Assembly (NCBI GenBank): GCA_038206385.1
Contig: JBBRAW010000010.1
Coordinates: forward strand, 1 to 55,189
DNA: 55,189 bases
From: JANXSD01 sp038206385
Lineage (GTDB): Bacteria; Bacteroidota; Bacteroidia; AKYH767-A; OLB10
Direction: 5' to 3'
Numbering within the stretch: the first letter of the stretch is position 1; every line of letters begins with the position of its first letter. This document shows, in pieces, positions 9,894 through 18,845 of this stretch. The translations under genes and the position numbers were made by a program. The notes beneath the pieces were generated by a model. That model searched no databases. It was not told where the DNA came from and saw only the letters and a program-made list of their open reading frames with translations.

Positions 9894-10812
9894 TTTTATG
9901 CTTCTTTGCCTTCTGGATAGATATGTTTAACTCATATCCAATTAATAATACCAAAGAGTTTATATAAAGCCAAATAAGAATTATTATCAGGGTTCCTATG
10001 GAACCATAAATTTTATTGTATTGCGCAAAGTGTGTGATAAAAAAATTAAAAGCAAGGGAGGTAACTACAATCAATAAAGTAGCCAACGAAGATCCGGCAG
10101 AAATAAAGCGTAGTTGATCTACTTTCGATGGGCCAAAATAATAAAGCATAGATATCGCAGAAAAACAGAGTACTAATAATATGATCCATTTTATACTTTG
10201 CAAAATAAATACATGCATATGATTTGTTAGTATATGATGTTTCGATAAATAATGATATACCATTTCACTTGATAGGATTAAAGCAATCGACATAATCACA
10301 AAAAAAGCAAGTGTAATAGTTAATCCAATCGACATTAATCGCATCCGCCAACCAGAGCGCTTTTGTTCTCCATGATAACTTGTATTAAACCATTTCATCA
10401 AAGCAAGGATGCCATCCGCTGAAATGTAAAGAGCGAATAAAAATCCAAACGATAATAATCCTCCTCGTTGATGTTTTACAATATCCTCAATAGTGGTTTG
10501 AGCTGCATCATAAGTACTCGATGGTAAAAAAGACTGTATCAAACTTAATAATTGGTCTTGAAAATCTTGAATTGGGATATATGGTATTAATGTAAATATA
10601 AAAATTATAGCAGGGAAAAGTGCCAGAAAAAAACTAAAGGCCATCGAACGAGCCCTAGTTTGAATGTCACCTTCATTCATTCGTTGTGAAAAAAAATCTG
10701 TGACATAATAAAGTGGTATACCATCAAAACCTGGTAATCGAAGTTTCTTCGAAAGATCTATTAATGGTTTTACTGGCCAGTTATTTAAAAGAAAATTTTT
10801 TAGCTTACTCAC
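9868..10812 (-). CDS. YihY/BrkB-family inner membrane protein
   Basis: A 314-residue multi-pass membrane protein of the YihY/virulence factor BrkB family (formerly confused with RNase BN), function unproven. About six hydrophobic segments can be seen, with the family-typical RARSMAFSFFLALFPAIIF near residues 55-75 and a C-terminal LIIILIWLYINSLVLLIGYELN segment. It follows nadC by 9 bases in the same direction and is probably co-transcribed with it. Its last codons overlap antisense to the end of the giant PKD gene, so the extreme C-terminus (HKIISLPIEQ) may have been acquired at a rearrangement junction. Confidence 0.9.
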   Translation of the reverse strand: MSKLKNFLLNNWPVKPLIDLSKKLRLPGFDGIPLYYVTDFFSQRMNEGDIQTRARSMAFSFFLALFPAIIFIFTLIPYIPIQDFQDQLLSLIQSFLPSSTYDAAQTTIEDIVKHQRGGLLSFGFLFALYISADGILALMKWFNTSYHGEQKRSGWRMRLMSIGLTITLAFFVIMSIALILSSEMVYHYLSKHHILTNHMHVFILQSIKWIILLVLCFSAISMLYYFGPSKVDQLRFISAGSSLATLLIVVTSLAFNFFITHFAQYNKIYGSIGTLIIILIWLYINSLVLLIGYELNISIQKAKKHKIISLPIEQ

Positions 10813-10821
10813 AGTTAATTT

Positions 10822-11655
10822 TTAAAATATTTTAAGACTTAAATCCAAACTTTTCACTGAATGAGTTAATGCACCAACCGAAATATAATCTACTCCTGTC
10901 GCTGCATAAGCTTTAATGTTATCGAGAGTAATTCCGCCAGAAGCTTCCGTTACAACTTTATTGTTTATAAAATCAATAGCTTCTTTTAATAGGGCAGGAG
11001 TGAAGTTGTCAAGCATTATGCGATCAGCAATTTCAGCATTTAAAGCTTGTTGAACTTCGTCAATATTCCTTGTTTCTATTTCTATTGGTATTGATAAATC
11101 ATTTTCAATTAAATATTTTTTTGCACTTTGTAATGCTTGTTCAATTCCACCGGCACTATCTACATGATTATCTTTTATTAATATCATATCGAATAAACCA
11201 AAGCGATGATTTTGCCCACCTCCAATCCTCACTGCCCACTTTTCCAAGTAACGCATTAATGGTGTTGTTTTGCGTGTGTCGAGAATCTTTGTTCCATATT
11301 CTTCAACTGCCTTCACATATTTATTTGTTGTAGTTGCAATTCCACTCATTCGCTGCATACAATTTAATACTAATCGTTCAGCCGTTAAGATGCTCCTAAC
11401 ACTTCCACTTACAGTAAAAAGTATATCTCCATAATGTACAAATTGCCCATCTATTGCTGTAATATTTTGAATTAAGGAGTTGTCTATTTCATTAAATATT
11501 TGTTGTGATAGTTCTAAACCCGCAATAATTCCTTCATCCTTTACAAGTAGATGTGCTTGTCCTATCTTGTTTTTGGGAATCGTGGCAAGTGAGGTATGAT
11601 CTCCGTTACCAAGATCTTCGCTAAGTGCCGCCTTTATAAAATCTCGTAGTTCCAT
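10822..11655 (-). CDS. nadC: Nicotinate-nucleotide pyrophosphorylase (carboxylating)
   Basis: Quinolinate phosphoribosyltransferase of de novo NAD synthesis: quinolinate plus PRPP gives nicotinate mononucleotide, CO2 and PPi. The protein is about 277 residues and shows the conserved core: DTRKTTPLMRYLEKWAVRIGGG with QNHRFGLFDMILIKDNH (PRPP and quinolinate contacts), then a late EASGGITLDNI and VDYISVGALTHS barrel end. The frame can also start four codons earlier at 11667; the ATG at 11655 (MELRDFIKAAL) matches the usual N-terminus better. It lies between the DUF4783 gene, after a terminator, and yihY, probably as the first gene of a nadC-yihY unit. Confidence 0.96.
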   Translation of the reverse strand: MELRDFIKAALSEDLGNGDHTSLATIPKNKIGQAHLLVKDEGIIAGLELSQQIFNEIDNSLIQNITAIDGQFVHYGDILFTVSGSVRSILTAERLVLNCMQRMSGIATTTNKYVKAVEEYGTKILDTRKTTPLMRYLEKWAVRIGGGQNHRFGLFDMILIKDNHVDSAGGIEQALQSAKKYLIENDLSIPIEIETRNIDEVQQALNAEIADRIMLDNFTPALLKEAIDFINNKVVTEASGGITLDNIKAYAATGVDYISVGALTHSVKSLDLSLKIF

Positions 11656-11700
11656 ATAATGCTGCAAAGTTGCTAATTCTTCAGAGAATTTTATAGGGCA

Positions 11701-11730
11701 AAAAAAAAGGATCTCATTTTGGAGATCCTT
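11701..11730 (-). terminator. Intrinsic terminator after the DUF4783 gene
   Basis: A perfect 9-bp stem (AAGGATCTC at 11707-11715 and GAGATCCTT at 11722-11730) with a 6-nt loop, followed on the minus strand by eight T (the A run at 11701-11708). It lies 31 bases past the DUF4783 stop and before nadC, separating the two transcripts. Confidence 0.85.
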
Positions 11731-11760
11731 TGTTGATAAATTACTTTTTTATGCAAATTA

Positions 11761-12153
11761 TTATTCTTTCATAAATCTTAATTCTTGAATTATTGAAGTC
11801 GTGCCTTGCTGTTTCACATAAAAATAAGTACGGTAAGTAACTCCTTGACTAGTGACCAAACTACCTATTGCATATCGGGCTCCCTCTTTTGATTCTCCTT
11901 TATGGATTATATTAAATGTTTTTGGAGTGTTTTTACTGAAAAAATCTCTTAAAATCTGCTCAGCTTGAACTTTACTGTAAACTTCTTCTTGGTTAACAAT
12001 TGTCAGATCAACAGTATTGCCGAAATAAAGTGAAATTGAATGGGCATCCCCTGATCTAATTGAATTCCCAATTTCATCGAAAATATCAAGTGAAGCAAAT
12101 GACGTAATCGTTGTTAAAACGAAGAACGAAAGTGTAGTAAGGATGGTTTTCAT
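11761..12153 (-). CDS. DUF4783-family small exported protein
   Basis: A small protein (130 residues from the ATG at 12153; the frame also allows 12183). The N-terminus MKTILTTLSFFVLTTITSFA is a signal peptide. The mature part has an NTF2-like feel (SIRSGDAHSISLYFGNTVDL, later YRTYFYVKQQG and a final ELRF), typical of the Bacteroidota-restricted DUF4783 family, whose function is unknown. To my knowledge such genes often sit beside nadC and rlmH in this phylum, as here. It is followed by its own terminator. Confidence 0.85.
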   Translation of the reverse strand: MKTILTTLSFFVLTTITSFASLDIFDEIGNSIRSGDAHSISLYFGNTVDLTIVNQEEVYSKVQAEQILRDFFSKNTPKTFNIIHKGESKEGARYAIGSLVTSQGVTYRTYFYVKQQGTTSIIQELRFMKE

Positions 12154-12254
12154 GGTTTGTAGTAAAGTCTTAAATTTTTTCAAAAATCAAGCCAAGACTT
12201 TCGTTTTGAAGTGAGAGCATTTTCCATTTCTCAATTTTATACAATTATAAGCCC

Positions 12255-12284
12255 TTCTGCTCTCAGATTTGCGTGTTATCTTCG
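12255..12284 (+). promoter_or_regulatory. Possible promoter of rlmH
   Basis: TATCTTCG (12277-12284) is one base off the TAnnTTTG -7 element and has TTC (12255-12257) 19 bases upstream. It would give a leader of about 35 bases for the TTG start of rlmH at 12324. One mismatch in each box makes this tentative. Confidence 0.35.
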
Positions 12285-12323
12285 CACATTATTAACAATT
12301 TATCATCTAAATTTAATAAAACT

Positions 12324-12794
12324 TTGAAAGTCAAATTTGTGCAATTATATCGTACTGAAGATTCCTGGCTTAAAACGGGGATTAATTTGTATTCAGAGAG
12401 GTTAAATAGGTATATTTCATTCGAGAGTAAGGAACTCGATGTACCTAGTGCGAAAGGGAAAAGCAAGGAGCAGGCACAATTAGCTGAAGCTGAAAAGGTC
12501 TTTGGACAAATAAAACCAACAGATTATGTGGTTCTTTTAGATGAAAAAGGTAAGAGTTTCACTTCAGAAGAATTCGCCTCTTGGATGAATAAAAAATTCA
12601 CAAGTATTTCTGGTGATTTGATATTTGTTGTTGGTGGCGCTTACGGATTCCATGAATCTTTACGCCAACGTTCAAAAGAATCAATAGCTTTATCTGCTAT
12701 GACCTTTACACATCAAATGGTACGGGTAATTTTTGTGGAACAATTATATCGTGCAATGACGATCTTGAAGAATGAACCATACCATCATTCTTAA
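12324..12794 (+). CDS. rlmH: 23S rRNA (pseudouridine1915-N3)-methyltransferase
   Basis: RlmH, a SPOUT-class methyltransferase that N3-methylates pseudouridine 1915 in helix 69 of 23S rRNA within the 70S ribosome. The frame is open from 12273 (GTG), but the family starts at the residues KVKFVQLYRT, so the TTG at 12324 is preferred and gives 156 residues, the normal size. The SPOUT knot residues are visible: VVLLDEKGKSFTSEEFA, DLIFVVGGAYGF (SAM-binding loop), then LSAMTFTHQMVRVIFVEQLYRA and the C-terminal PYHH tail. It is convergent with the GT4 gene, with a 4-base overlap of their ends. Confidence 0.96.
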   Translation: MKVKFVQLYRTEDSWLKTGINLYSERLNRYISFESKELDVPSAKGKSKEQAQLAEAEKVFGQIKPTDYVVLLDEKGKSFTSEEFASWMNKKFTSISGDLIFVVGGAYGFHESLRQRSKESIALSAMTFTHQMVRVIFVEQLYRAMTILKNEPYHHS

Positions 12795-14017
12795 TGTAAA
12801 AGTTCTTGATAAAGTTTTGAATAAGTATTCACACCTTCTCTTAAGGAAAAGTATTTTTTAGCAGTTTTCCTGATATAATTTTTCTGTTCATCACTAATGC
12901 TCTTACTTAATTTTGAGATGGCCTCATCATAAGCTTGTGTTGTAAATGCATCACAAACAACGCCTGTATCGCTATCTCGAATTATTTGGTCTGTATCACC
13001 TATTCCTTTATTGCAAACTAATGGAATTCCCATGCTCATCAGTTCACCATGTTTGGTGGGAGAACTTGCTTGTTTTGAAAAAGAGGCTTTGATAAAAAAA
13101 ACAGAAGCAGAACTTAAGCTTAACAAAGCTGGTACATCTTTTCGTTGTGCTGATTTTATAATTATTCTTGAGGCTGGAATATTTCGTTCTTCAACAAGTT
13201 TTAGAATCATTTCTGGTTCTTCTTGAGTGATAAAAAGAAAACAAGCTTCTGGAAATTTTATCAATACTCGTTTAAAAAAATCAAGCATTTCTGCGCAAAG
13301 ATACCACGTACCAATTCCTCCTAAGTAAGTTAATACAAAAGCCTCTTCTGGAATATTTAGCTCCTTACGAAATGTTGTTTTCATCTCATTAGAAATATTT
13401 CGAGGATCAAAAAAATCAATATCAGCACAACAGGGGATTACTTTTATTAATTGATTATTCAATGATCTGCCTTGAATATTTTTTATTAATGGTAACGCTT
13501 TATACGTTAAAGATACAACAGCATCTGCATGGATAAATATTTCTTTTTCTTTTCTCTTAAGATAACGGTAAATTATTTTAAAAAAGGGATTGGACAAATT
13601 CCAAATATTTCCTTCAACACGCTCATCAACCCAAAATCCTCGCATATCAAATATAAATTTTGAGTTATTTTGTTTTGCTAATTTCCTCCCAATCATTGCT
13701 GTTAATTGGCTTCTACAATGAAATAATTTAAAGTGAAATACCTTGTTAAGTTTTTTCGCAAGTTGATACATATTATAAAGATCAAAGAGCGTACTTAATA
13801 CAGGTGGGTTTTTAGTGTAAGAAAGTGGATGCCAAACAATGCCATTTGAATTACATTGCGCTTCAATATTGTTACCAAATTGTTTAAAACGTTCGGGTTT
13901 CTCAAAGCTAATGATATGGATTTTATAACCAGAATTTGACAATCCAAACAAATAAGTTAATACTTGCGACTGACCTAGTGGATCCGTCATGCCGTCGTAG
14001 GATAAAAAAAGGATCAA
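12791..14017 (-). CDS. GT4-family glycosyltransferase
   Basis: A 408-residue GT-B glycosyltransferase of the GT4/GT1-like superfamily, cytosolic or membrane-associated. The N-terminal domain begins ILFLSYDGMTDPLGQSQVLTYL and continues with FDMRGFWVDERVEG; the C-terminal donor-binding domain includes FVLTYLGGIGTWY and SPTKHGELMSMGIPLVCN, the position of the EX7E motif. Donor and acceptor cannot be read. It lies 12 bases downstream of the broken acyltransferase gene and marks the left boundary of the glycan locus. Confidence 0.9.
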   Translation of the reverse strand: MILFLSYDGMTDPLGQSQVLTYLFGLSNSGYKIHIISFEKPERFKQFGNNIEAQCNSNGIVWHPLSYTKNPPVLSTLFDLYNMYQLAKKLNKVFHFKLFHCRSQLTAMIGRKLAKQNNSKFIFDMRGFWVDERVEGNIWNLSNPFFKIIYRYLKRKEKEIFIHADAVVSLTYKALPLIKNIQGRSLNNQLIKVIPCCADIDFFDPRNISNEMKTTFRKELNIPEEAFVLTYLGGIGTWYLCAEMLDFFKRVLIKFPEACFLFITQEEPEMILKLVEERNIPASRIIIKSAQRKDVPALLSLSSASVFFIKASFSKQASSPTKHGELMSMGIPLVCNKGIGDTDQIIRDSDTGVVCDAFTTQAYDEAISKLSKSISDEQKNYIRKTAKKYFSLREGVNTYSKLYQELLH

Positions 14018-14029
14018 TTATTTTGTGGG

Positions 14030-15101
14030 TTAAATTAAGTTATCAGTCCTTTTCGGAAAATATTTATTTCTCAATTCTAGAAATGGTAATTCAATCAATT
14101 TTGAAAGTAATATTCCCGCTAGGATGCTGCCACAAAAGTAGATGATAAAATACAAAGGTGTGTTAAGATTAACTTCGTATTCCAACCTCTTTACTAACAT
14201 CGTTATGGCTAAATGAATAATGTAAATGGAGTAGGAGTAGAAACCTATTTTTCTAATTGCTTCAAAAAGCGGTTTTGTTACGACACTGGTGATCTTATTT
14301 TCGGCATTTTCTGTTGTTAATATTAGCGCCAATAATAATCCGAAAGCGATATATAGAAATGTAAATCCTATGGTCCTAATGAAAAACGAAGTCTCAGGTT
14401 TAATAAATGGAGAAAAGGAACTTAGAACCAGAATTAGAGGAATAAATAATTTCTTAAACTTACCTACGAATTTTTTTAAAAATGCTTTATCAAAATAAAT
14501 TAGGTAAGAAATTATTACACCAGCAAATAGTGAGTCGAGTCGAAGATGTGTTTCGAAGAAATTTTCTTTCTCTGGAAAATAATGGTTGGTGATAATCCTA
14601 GACATTAAACACCCAAATAGAATAATGACCGAGATACTGTAGAATATCATTTTTCTTTCTAGTAATTTCCATTTGACTAAGAAATATAGTAAAATGGATA
14701 AGATAAAATAAAAATGTTCTTCAACTGCAAGTGACCAAGTGTGATTCCAAAGTCGTCCAATGTAGTTTTGTAAGAAAAAAAGTTCGCCGAGTAATTTCGA
14801 CTTAGATATTTGAGTGCCAGATAGTAAATCACAAATTACAGTCGACATTATAAAAATGTAAAAAAGCGGATAAATTTTAAACCCTCTTTGTATCAGAAAT
14901 AATCGAATCCTAATATTTCCAAATTTTTGGTATTCTGAAAACAATAAACCTGAAACAAGAAATCCACTAAGAACAAAAAATAAGTCGACGCCAATCCAGC
15001 CCATTGTTATAGTATGAAAAGGGAAAATGTCGAAAAAGCACCATGATTACAGCAAGTCCACGTTAAAAATCAATTTCCTTAAGGCGATATGTTGGTATCA
15101 T
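14030..15101 (-). pseudogene. Acyltransferase 3 (OafA-like) gene with stop and frameshift
   Basis: A membrane O-acyltransferase that would acetylate a surface sugar. An intact frame of 324 codons runs from 15004 (MGWIGVDLFFVLSGFLVSG), but acyltransferase-3 proteins need a first helix with an R/H pair before this. That segment is readable upstream: from ATG at 15101-15099 the codons give MIPTYRLKEIDF, a TAA at 15065-15063, then RGLAVIMVLFRHFPF. The frame rejoins the downstream one if one base of the A run 15017-15020 is removed, yielding HFPFHTITMGWIG. So one nonsense change (Leu TTA to TAA) and one +1 homopolymer insertion break a roughly 356-residue protein with about ten membrane helices. 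Decay or sequencing error are both possible. The first helix holds the catalytic His, so the 324-codon remnant should be inactive. Confidence 0.82.
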
Positions 15102-15221
15102 CTATTTATTTAAAGTTATTGAAATCGAAATAATTAAAACTTACTTTGGAATATCATAAATTTCGATTTAGAATTCAAATATAGCTCCTTTTTATTTTAG
15201 GCATGAGTTTGTTAAAGGAGT

Positions 15222-15251
15222 TTTCCATGATTTTAATATTCAGTACTTTTG
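15222..15251 (+). promoter_or_regulatory. Promoter of the 464-residue membrane protein
   Basis: TACTTTTG (15244-15251) fits TAnnTTTG exactly; TTT at 15222-15224 lies 19 bases upstream in the -33 position. The transcript would start about 12-15 bases before the ATG at 15271. Confidence 0.55.
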
Positions 15252-15270
15252 TAACTTAATAAAGCAACTT

Positions 15271-16665
15271 ATGCAATTTTATTCGATGGCGGATTTCCTT
15301 TTTGGCCCCATTGCGTTGCTTATTATTATTTTTCTGGCAAGGGTTTACGCAAAGCGTAAAATGGAGAATAATCCAATGTTTAAATATTTTTTGCCAGGAT
15401 TAAGTATTAAACTTTTTGGTGCTTTTGGATTATGTATAGTTTATACTTTATACTATGGAGGAGGTGATACGATTCAATATTATCATGATGGTGTTTGTTT
15501 AGTAAAACTATTGTTTTATAACCCACCCGCATTTTATAGAATTATTACTCATGCTCATGACCCTTCCAATATTGAATTTTTTAGTACAGACACAGGTTAT
15601 CCAACTTACATTCGAGATAAAGAAACTTGGTTTGTAGTTAAGTTGTCTTTTATTTTTGTTTTGTTCGGTTTTGGAAGCATAATTGCAACTAATTTCTTAG
15701 TAGCAACATTTTCCTTTATGGGTGTATGGCGATTGTTTAAAGTGTTTAATAATGAATTTCCAGAAATTCAAAAGCAACTAGCTCTTACTATATTTTTTAT
15801 CCCATCTGTATTCTTTTGGGGGTCAGGATTGTTAAAGGATTCTTTCACCTTTGCAGGAACCGGTTATTTTGTATATGGCTATTATATGGCATTCATTAAA
15901 AAGGAAAAAATACTTGGAAATTTAATCGTAGCTATTCTTGCCGCACTCGTAATCTTATCAATTAAGCCTTATATTTTTGTTGGTTTAATGCCCGGTACTA
16001 TTTTTTGGTCTGTACACAAAATTATTTCACAGATAAAGGGTAAAATCGCCAAAATTGCTACAATTCCTTTATTCTTATTATTAGGTGCAGTATTTGGCTA
16101 TATACTCCTAACTCTTTTGCAAGATCAGTTATCAGCATACTCTATTGAGAAAATCTTAATGAAATCGGTAGTTACGCAACAAGATTTAAAAATGGAATAT
16201 TACCACGGAAACTCTTTCAACATCGGTGATTTTGACCCTACAATACCATCCATGTTACAAAAATTTCCGCAAGCCTTATCTGCTACCTTGTTCCGACCAT
16301 TTTTGTTGGAGGCAAATAATATTGTAATGTTCTTGTCGTCAATTGAAAACCTATTAATTCTAATTCTAACTATCCGTGTATTGATTATGGTTCGTGTTTT
16401 CGGAATATTTCGATTTTTTCTAAGGCACCATTTACTAACATTCAGCCTTATATTCTCTATTTTCTTTGGATTTGCAGTAGGAATTTCTACAAGTAATTTT
16501 GGAAGCTTAGTTCGCTATAAAATTCCTTGTATTCCATTCTTTGTTGCTTCACTATTTATTATTCAACATCTGAAGCAAAAGGAAATCGATGAAGAAAAGC
16601 GCAAAACACATGAGGAGTTAAATCCAAAAGAATTATTGAAAATTCAAGAAAAATTATCATCCTAA
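15271..16665 (+). CDS. Multi-pass membrane protein, possible glycan polymerase
   Basis: A 464-residue integral membrane protein with roughly ten hydrophobic segments and a charged C-terminal tail (KQKEIDEEKRKTHEELNPKELL). Recognisable patches are YYGGGDTIQYYHDG near residues 65-78 and FFIPSVFFWGSGLLKDSF near 180-197. The layout (large periplasmic loops, many helices, glycan locus) resembles Wzy/EpsG-type polymerases or lipid-linked sugar transferases, but no diagnostic motif proves this. An alternative start is the Met at position 6. It is alone on the plus strand and ends flush against the convergent asnB gene (no gap). Function is unassigned; a role in surface polysaccharide is inferred from location. 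Confidence 0.7.
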   Translation: MQFYSMADFLFGPIALLIIIFLARVYAKRKMENNPMFKYFLPGLSIKLFGAFGLCIVYTLYYGGGDTIQYYHDGVCLVKLLFYNPPAFYRIITHAHDPSNIEFFSTDTGYPTYIRDKETWFVVKLSFIFVLFGFGSIIATNFLVATFSFMGVWRLFKVFNNEFPEIQKQLALTIFFIPSVFFWGSGLLKDSFTFAGTGYFVYGYYMAFIKKEKILGNLIVAILAALVILSIKPYIFVGLMPGTIFWSVHKIISQIKGKIAKIATIPLFLLLGAVFGYILLTLLQDQLSAYSIEKILMKSVVTQQDLKMEYYHGNSFNIGDFDPTIPSMLQKFPQALSATLFRPFLLEANNIVMFLSSIENLLILILTIRVLIMVRVFGIFRFFLRHHLLTFSLIFSIFFGFAVGISTSNFGSLVRYKIPCIPFFVASLFIIQHLKQKEIDEEKRKTHEELNPKELLKIQEKLSS

Positions 16666-18588
16666 TTATTCTTCGAATTTATTCAGTTTCATCCATCTAT
16701 GTAGAACAATTAATAGCCAAATTCTATTGTATAAGTAATCTTCGCCTCCAAGAAATTTGTTGACGAGTTTTTTAACGATATCATAATCTACAACTGCTAT
16801 TGATTTTACTGTTGTTTCATTAAGGTTCTCATCGATAAGATAACGAAGTTCATTACGTAGCCATTTATTTAATGGTATTGCAAATCCCTGTTTGGGCCGT
16901 TCAAATAATTGTTTCGGCACATACTTATATAAGATTTCTTTTAAGATATATTTTGTAACGCCTTGATGATATTTTAAGTTGGGATCTAAATTCAATGCAA
17001 ATTCAACAACTCTATGATCAAGATATGGCACCCTTGTCTCAATTGAGAAGCGCATACTTGCTCGATCTACTTTTGTCAGTAAATCATCTGATAAATAATA
17101 TTGAATATCAAACAATGCTTGCTGCTCCATTGCAGTTAATGTTCTGGTATTTACATTTATTCCTTTTGATGTTAATATATCACGAATAATTAAATTTGTT
17201 CCAGAATAATCATAGGTATCAAATTCGGATGGATAAACATAAGGTTGTTTTAATAAACTGCTTATCTCATCTGAAGTAAAAAAATATTGTTCTTGCGAAA
17301 AAATATGACTACGAATATTTCTAGAATGCTCAGTTAATAATATGTGACTTATCCTTTGAAATCGAGATGATAAATGTGAGAAAACAGAAGCCATAGGCTT
17401 ACGAAAAATCTTATAGAATGAACTGTCAAGACGTTTTGCCCATTGGTACGATCCATAACCAAAAAATAATTCATCTCCGCCTTCACCAGATAACGTAACA
17501 GTGACATATTTGCTGGCAAGTTTTGAAACGAGCATCGTCGGAATAGCAGATGTATCTGCAAATGGTTCATCATACGTTTCAAATAATGAATCTATCAAAC
17601 TAATGGCATCTTTATATGATACAATAAATTCATGATGATTTGTTCCTAAATAATTTGCAACTGCTTTCGCATATTCTGATTCATTATAAGAATTTTCTTC
17701 AAACCCAATAGAGAATGTGTTTACTTTGACACTCGATAAATTTACTGCTTGTGCGGTAACTAAACTAGAATCGATACCTCCACTTAAAAAAACACCAAAA
17801 GGAACATCACTTTTTAGTTGATATTGAACAGAACTCATTAATAAGTCACTTAACTTTATTAATGCTTCTTCCTTATCATGAATAATATTATTTGTTAATT
17901 TTTGCTTAGGATTCCAATATCTTGTTTCTTCAATTCCATTTCTGCTAACTTTCATCCAACTTCCAGGGAGCATCTTAAATAAATGTTTATAAATTGTAGA
18001 AGGAGCAGGTATAAATCCCAAGTGCAGAAAATCATTTATTGCTTGTGGATTTAAAATTTTCTTAAGCTTACTTAATTCTTGTAATGATTTTAGTTCAGAG
18101 GCAAATGCAAAGTGAACTCCATCCCAATAATACACTAATGGTTTAATACCTAGTTTGTCACGAAAAAGAAAAAGTTCTTCCATTTCTTTATCATAAATTG
18201 CTATAGCAAACATGCCATTTAATTGATCCAAAAAATCAACTCCATATTGTGAGAAAGCTTCAAGTATCATTTCAGTATCACTTGAAGTACGAAACTTACT
18301 TTGATTATGTATTCCTGCTCCTTCTTTTAAACTCGCACCTATTTCGCTGTAATTGTACACCTCACCATTGTAAACTATTACATATCGATCATTAGAAGAA
18401 AACATGGGTTGATTAGCTCGTGAAGATAAATCGATGATGGATAATCTTCGATGCCCTAATCCACAATAATCATCCATAAAAAATCCTTCCGCATCAGGAC
18501 CACGATGTTGTAATTTGTTATTCATTGCTTCAAGATCTGATCTCTCGAAGAAGGGTTGAAATGAAATAAATCCGGTTATTCCGCACAT
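16666..18588 (-). CDS. asnB: Asparagine synthase (glutamine-hydrolysing)
   Basis: A 640-residue class-II glutamine amidotransferase/ATP-pyrophosphatase. The N-terminus MCGITGFISF exposes the catalytic Cys2; HRGPDAEG, HRRLSIIDL, YNGEVYNY and TSSDTE complete the glutaminase site. The synthetase domain has the PP-loop SGGIDSS at 269-275 and LSGEGGDELFFGYG, a substrate-site motif. It makes asparagine from aspartate, ATP and glutamine. In glycan loci such enzymes may instead amidate sugar carboxylates; the sequence does not separate the two. Full length; the only complete AsnB in the window. A TATCTTTG element lies about 55 bases upstream of the start. Confidence 0.92.
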   Translation of the reverse strand: MCGITGFISFQPFFERSDLEAMNNKLQHRGPDAEGFFMDDYCGLGHRRLSIIDLSSRANQPMFSSNDRYVIVYNGEVYNYSEIGASLKEGAGIHNQSKFRTSSDTEMILEAFSQYGVDFLDQLNGMFAIAIYDKEMEELFLFRDKLGIKPLVYYWDGVHFAFASELKSLQELSKLKKILNPQAINDFLHLGFIPAPSTIYKHLFKMLPGSWMKVSRNGIEETRYWNPKQKLTNNIIHDKEEALIKLSDLLMSSVQYQLKSDVPFGVFLSGGIDSSLVTAQAVNLSSVKVNTFSIGFEENSYNESEYAKAVANYLGTNHHEFIVSYKDAISLIDSLFETYDEPFADTSAIPTMLVSKLASKYVTVTLSGEGGDELFFGYGSYQWAKRLDSSFYKIFRKPMASVFSHLSSRFQRISHILLTEHSRNIRSHIFSQEQYFFTSDEISSLLKQPYVYPSEFDTYDYSGTNLIIRDILTSKGINVNTRTLTAMEQQALFDIQYYLSDDLLTKVDRASMRFSIETRVPYLDHRVVEFALNLDPNLKYHQGVTKYILKEILYKYVPKQLFERPKQGFAIPLNKWLRNELRYLIDENLNETTVKSIAVVDYDIVKKLVNKFLGGEDYLYNRIWLLIVLHRWMKLNKFEE

Positions 18589-18641
18589 AAATTATTAGAT
18601 AATACTGTTACTCTTATTCAAACCAATATTCCATATTGATA

Positions 18642-18649
18642 CAAAGATA
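18642..18649 (-). promoter_or_regulatory. Possible -7 element for asnB
   Basis: On the minus strand 18649-18642 reads TATCTTTG, an exact TAnnTTTG. No clear -33 TTG is seen at 17-20 bases upstream, so it rests on the -7 box alone. The predicted leader is about 50 bases. The 18589-18845 gap that contains it holds no gene I can see. Confidence 0.4.
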
Positions 18650-18845
18650 ATTAATTGCTAAGCTTGAAGATTAATAACAATTATGATTAAAATTTATTTA
18701 CCGCTTTTCTGAATTGCTTCCCAAGGTATTAATTCCTACTTTTAGTTCAACTATTTAAACTTTAAATTCCTTTAGATTTACATTGTCCGTGATTTTCATA
18801 GTGGAATTTGTACGGAATAATAAGAGCGTTTTATTGTAATTATTT

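Noticed and set aside
12263..12466. Minus-strand open frame overlapping rlmH
   Set aside because: It is antisense to conserved RlmH codons and has no independent support.
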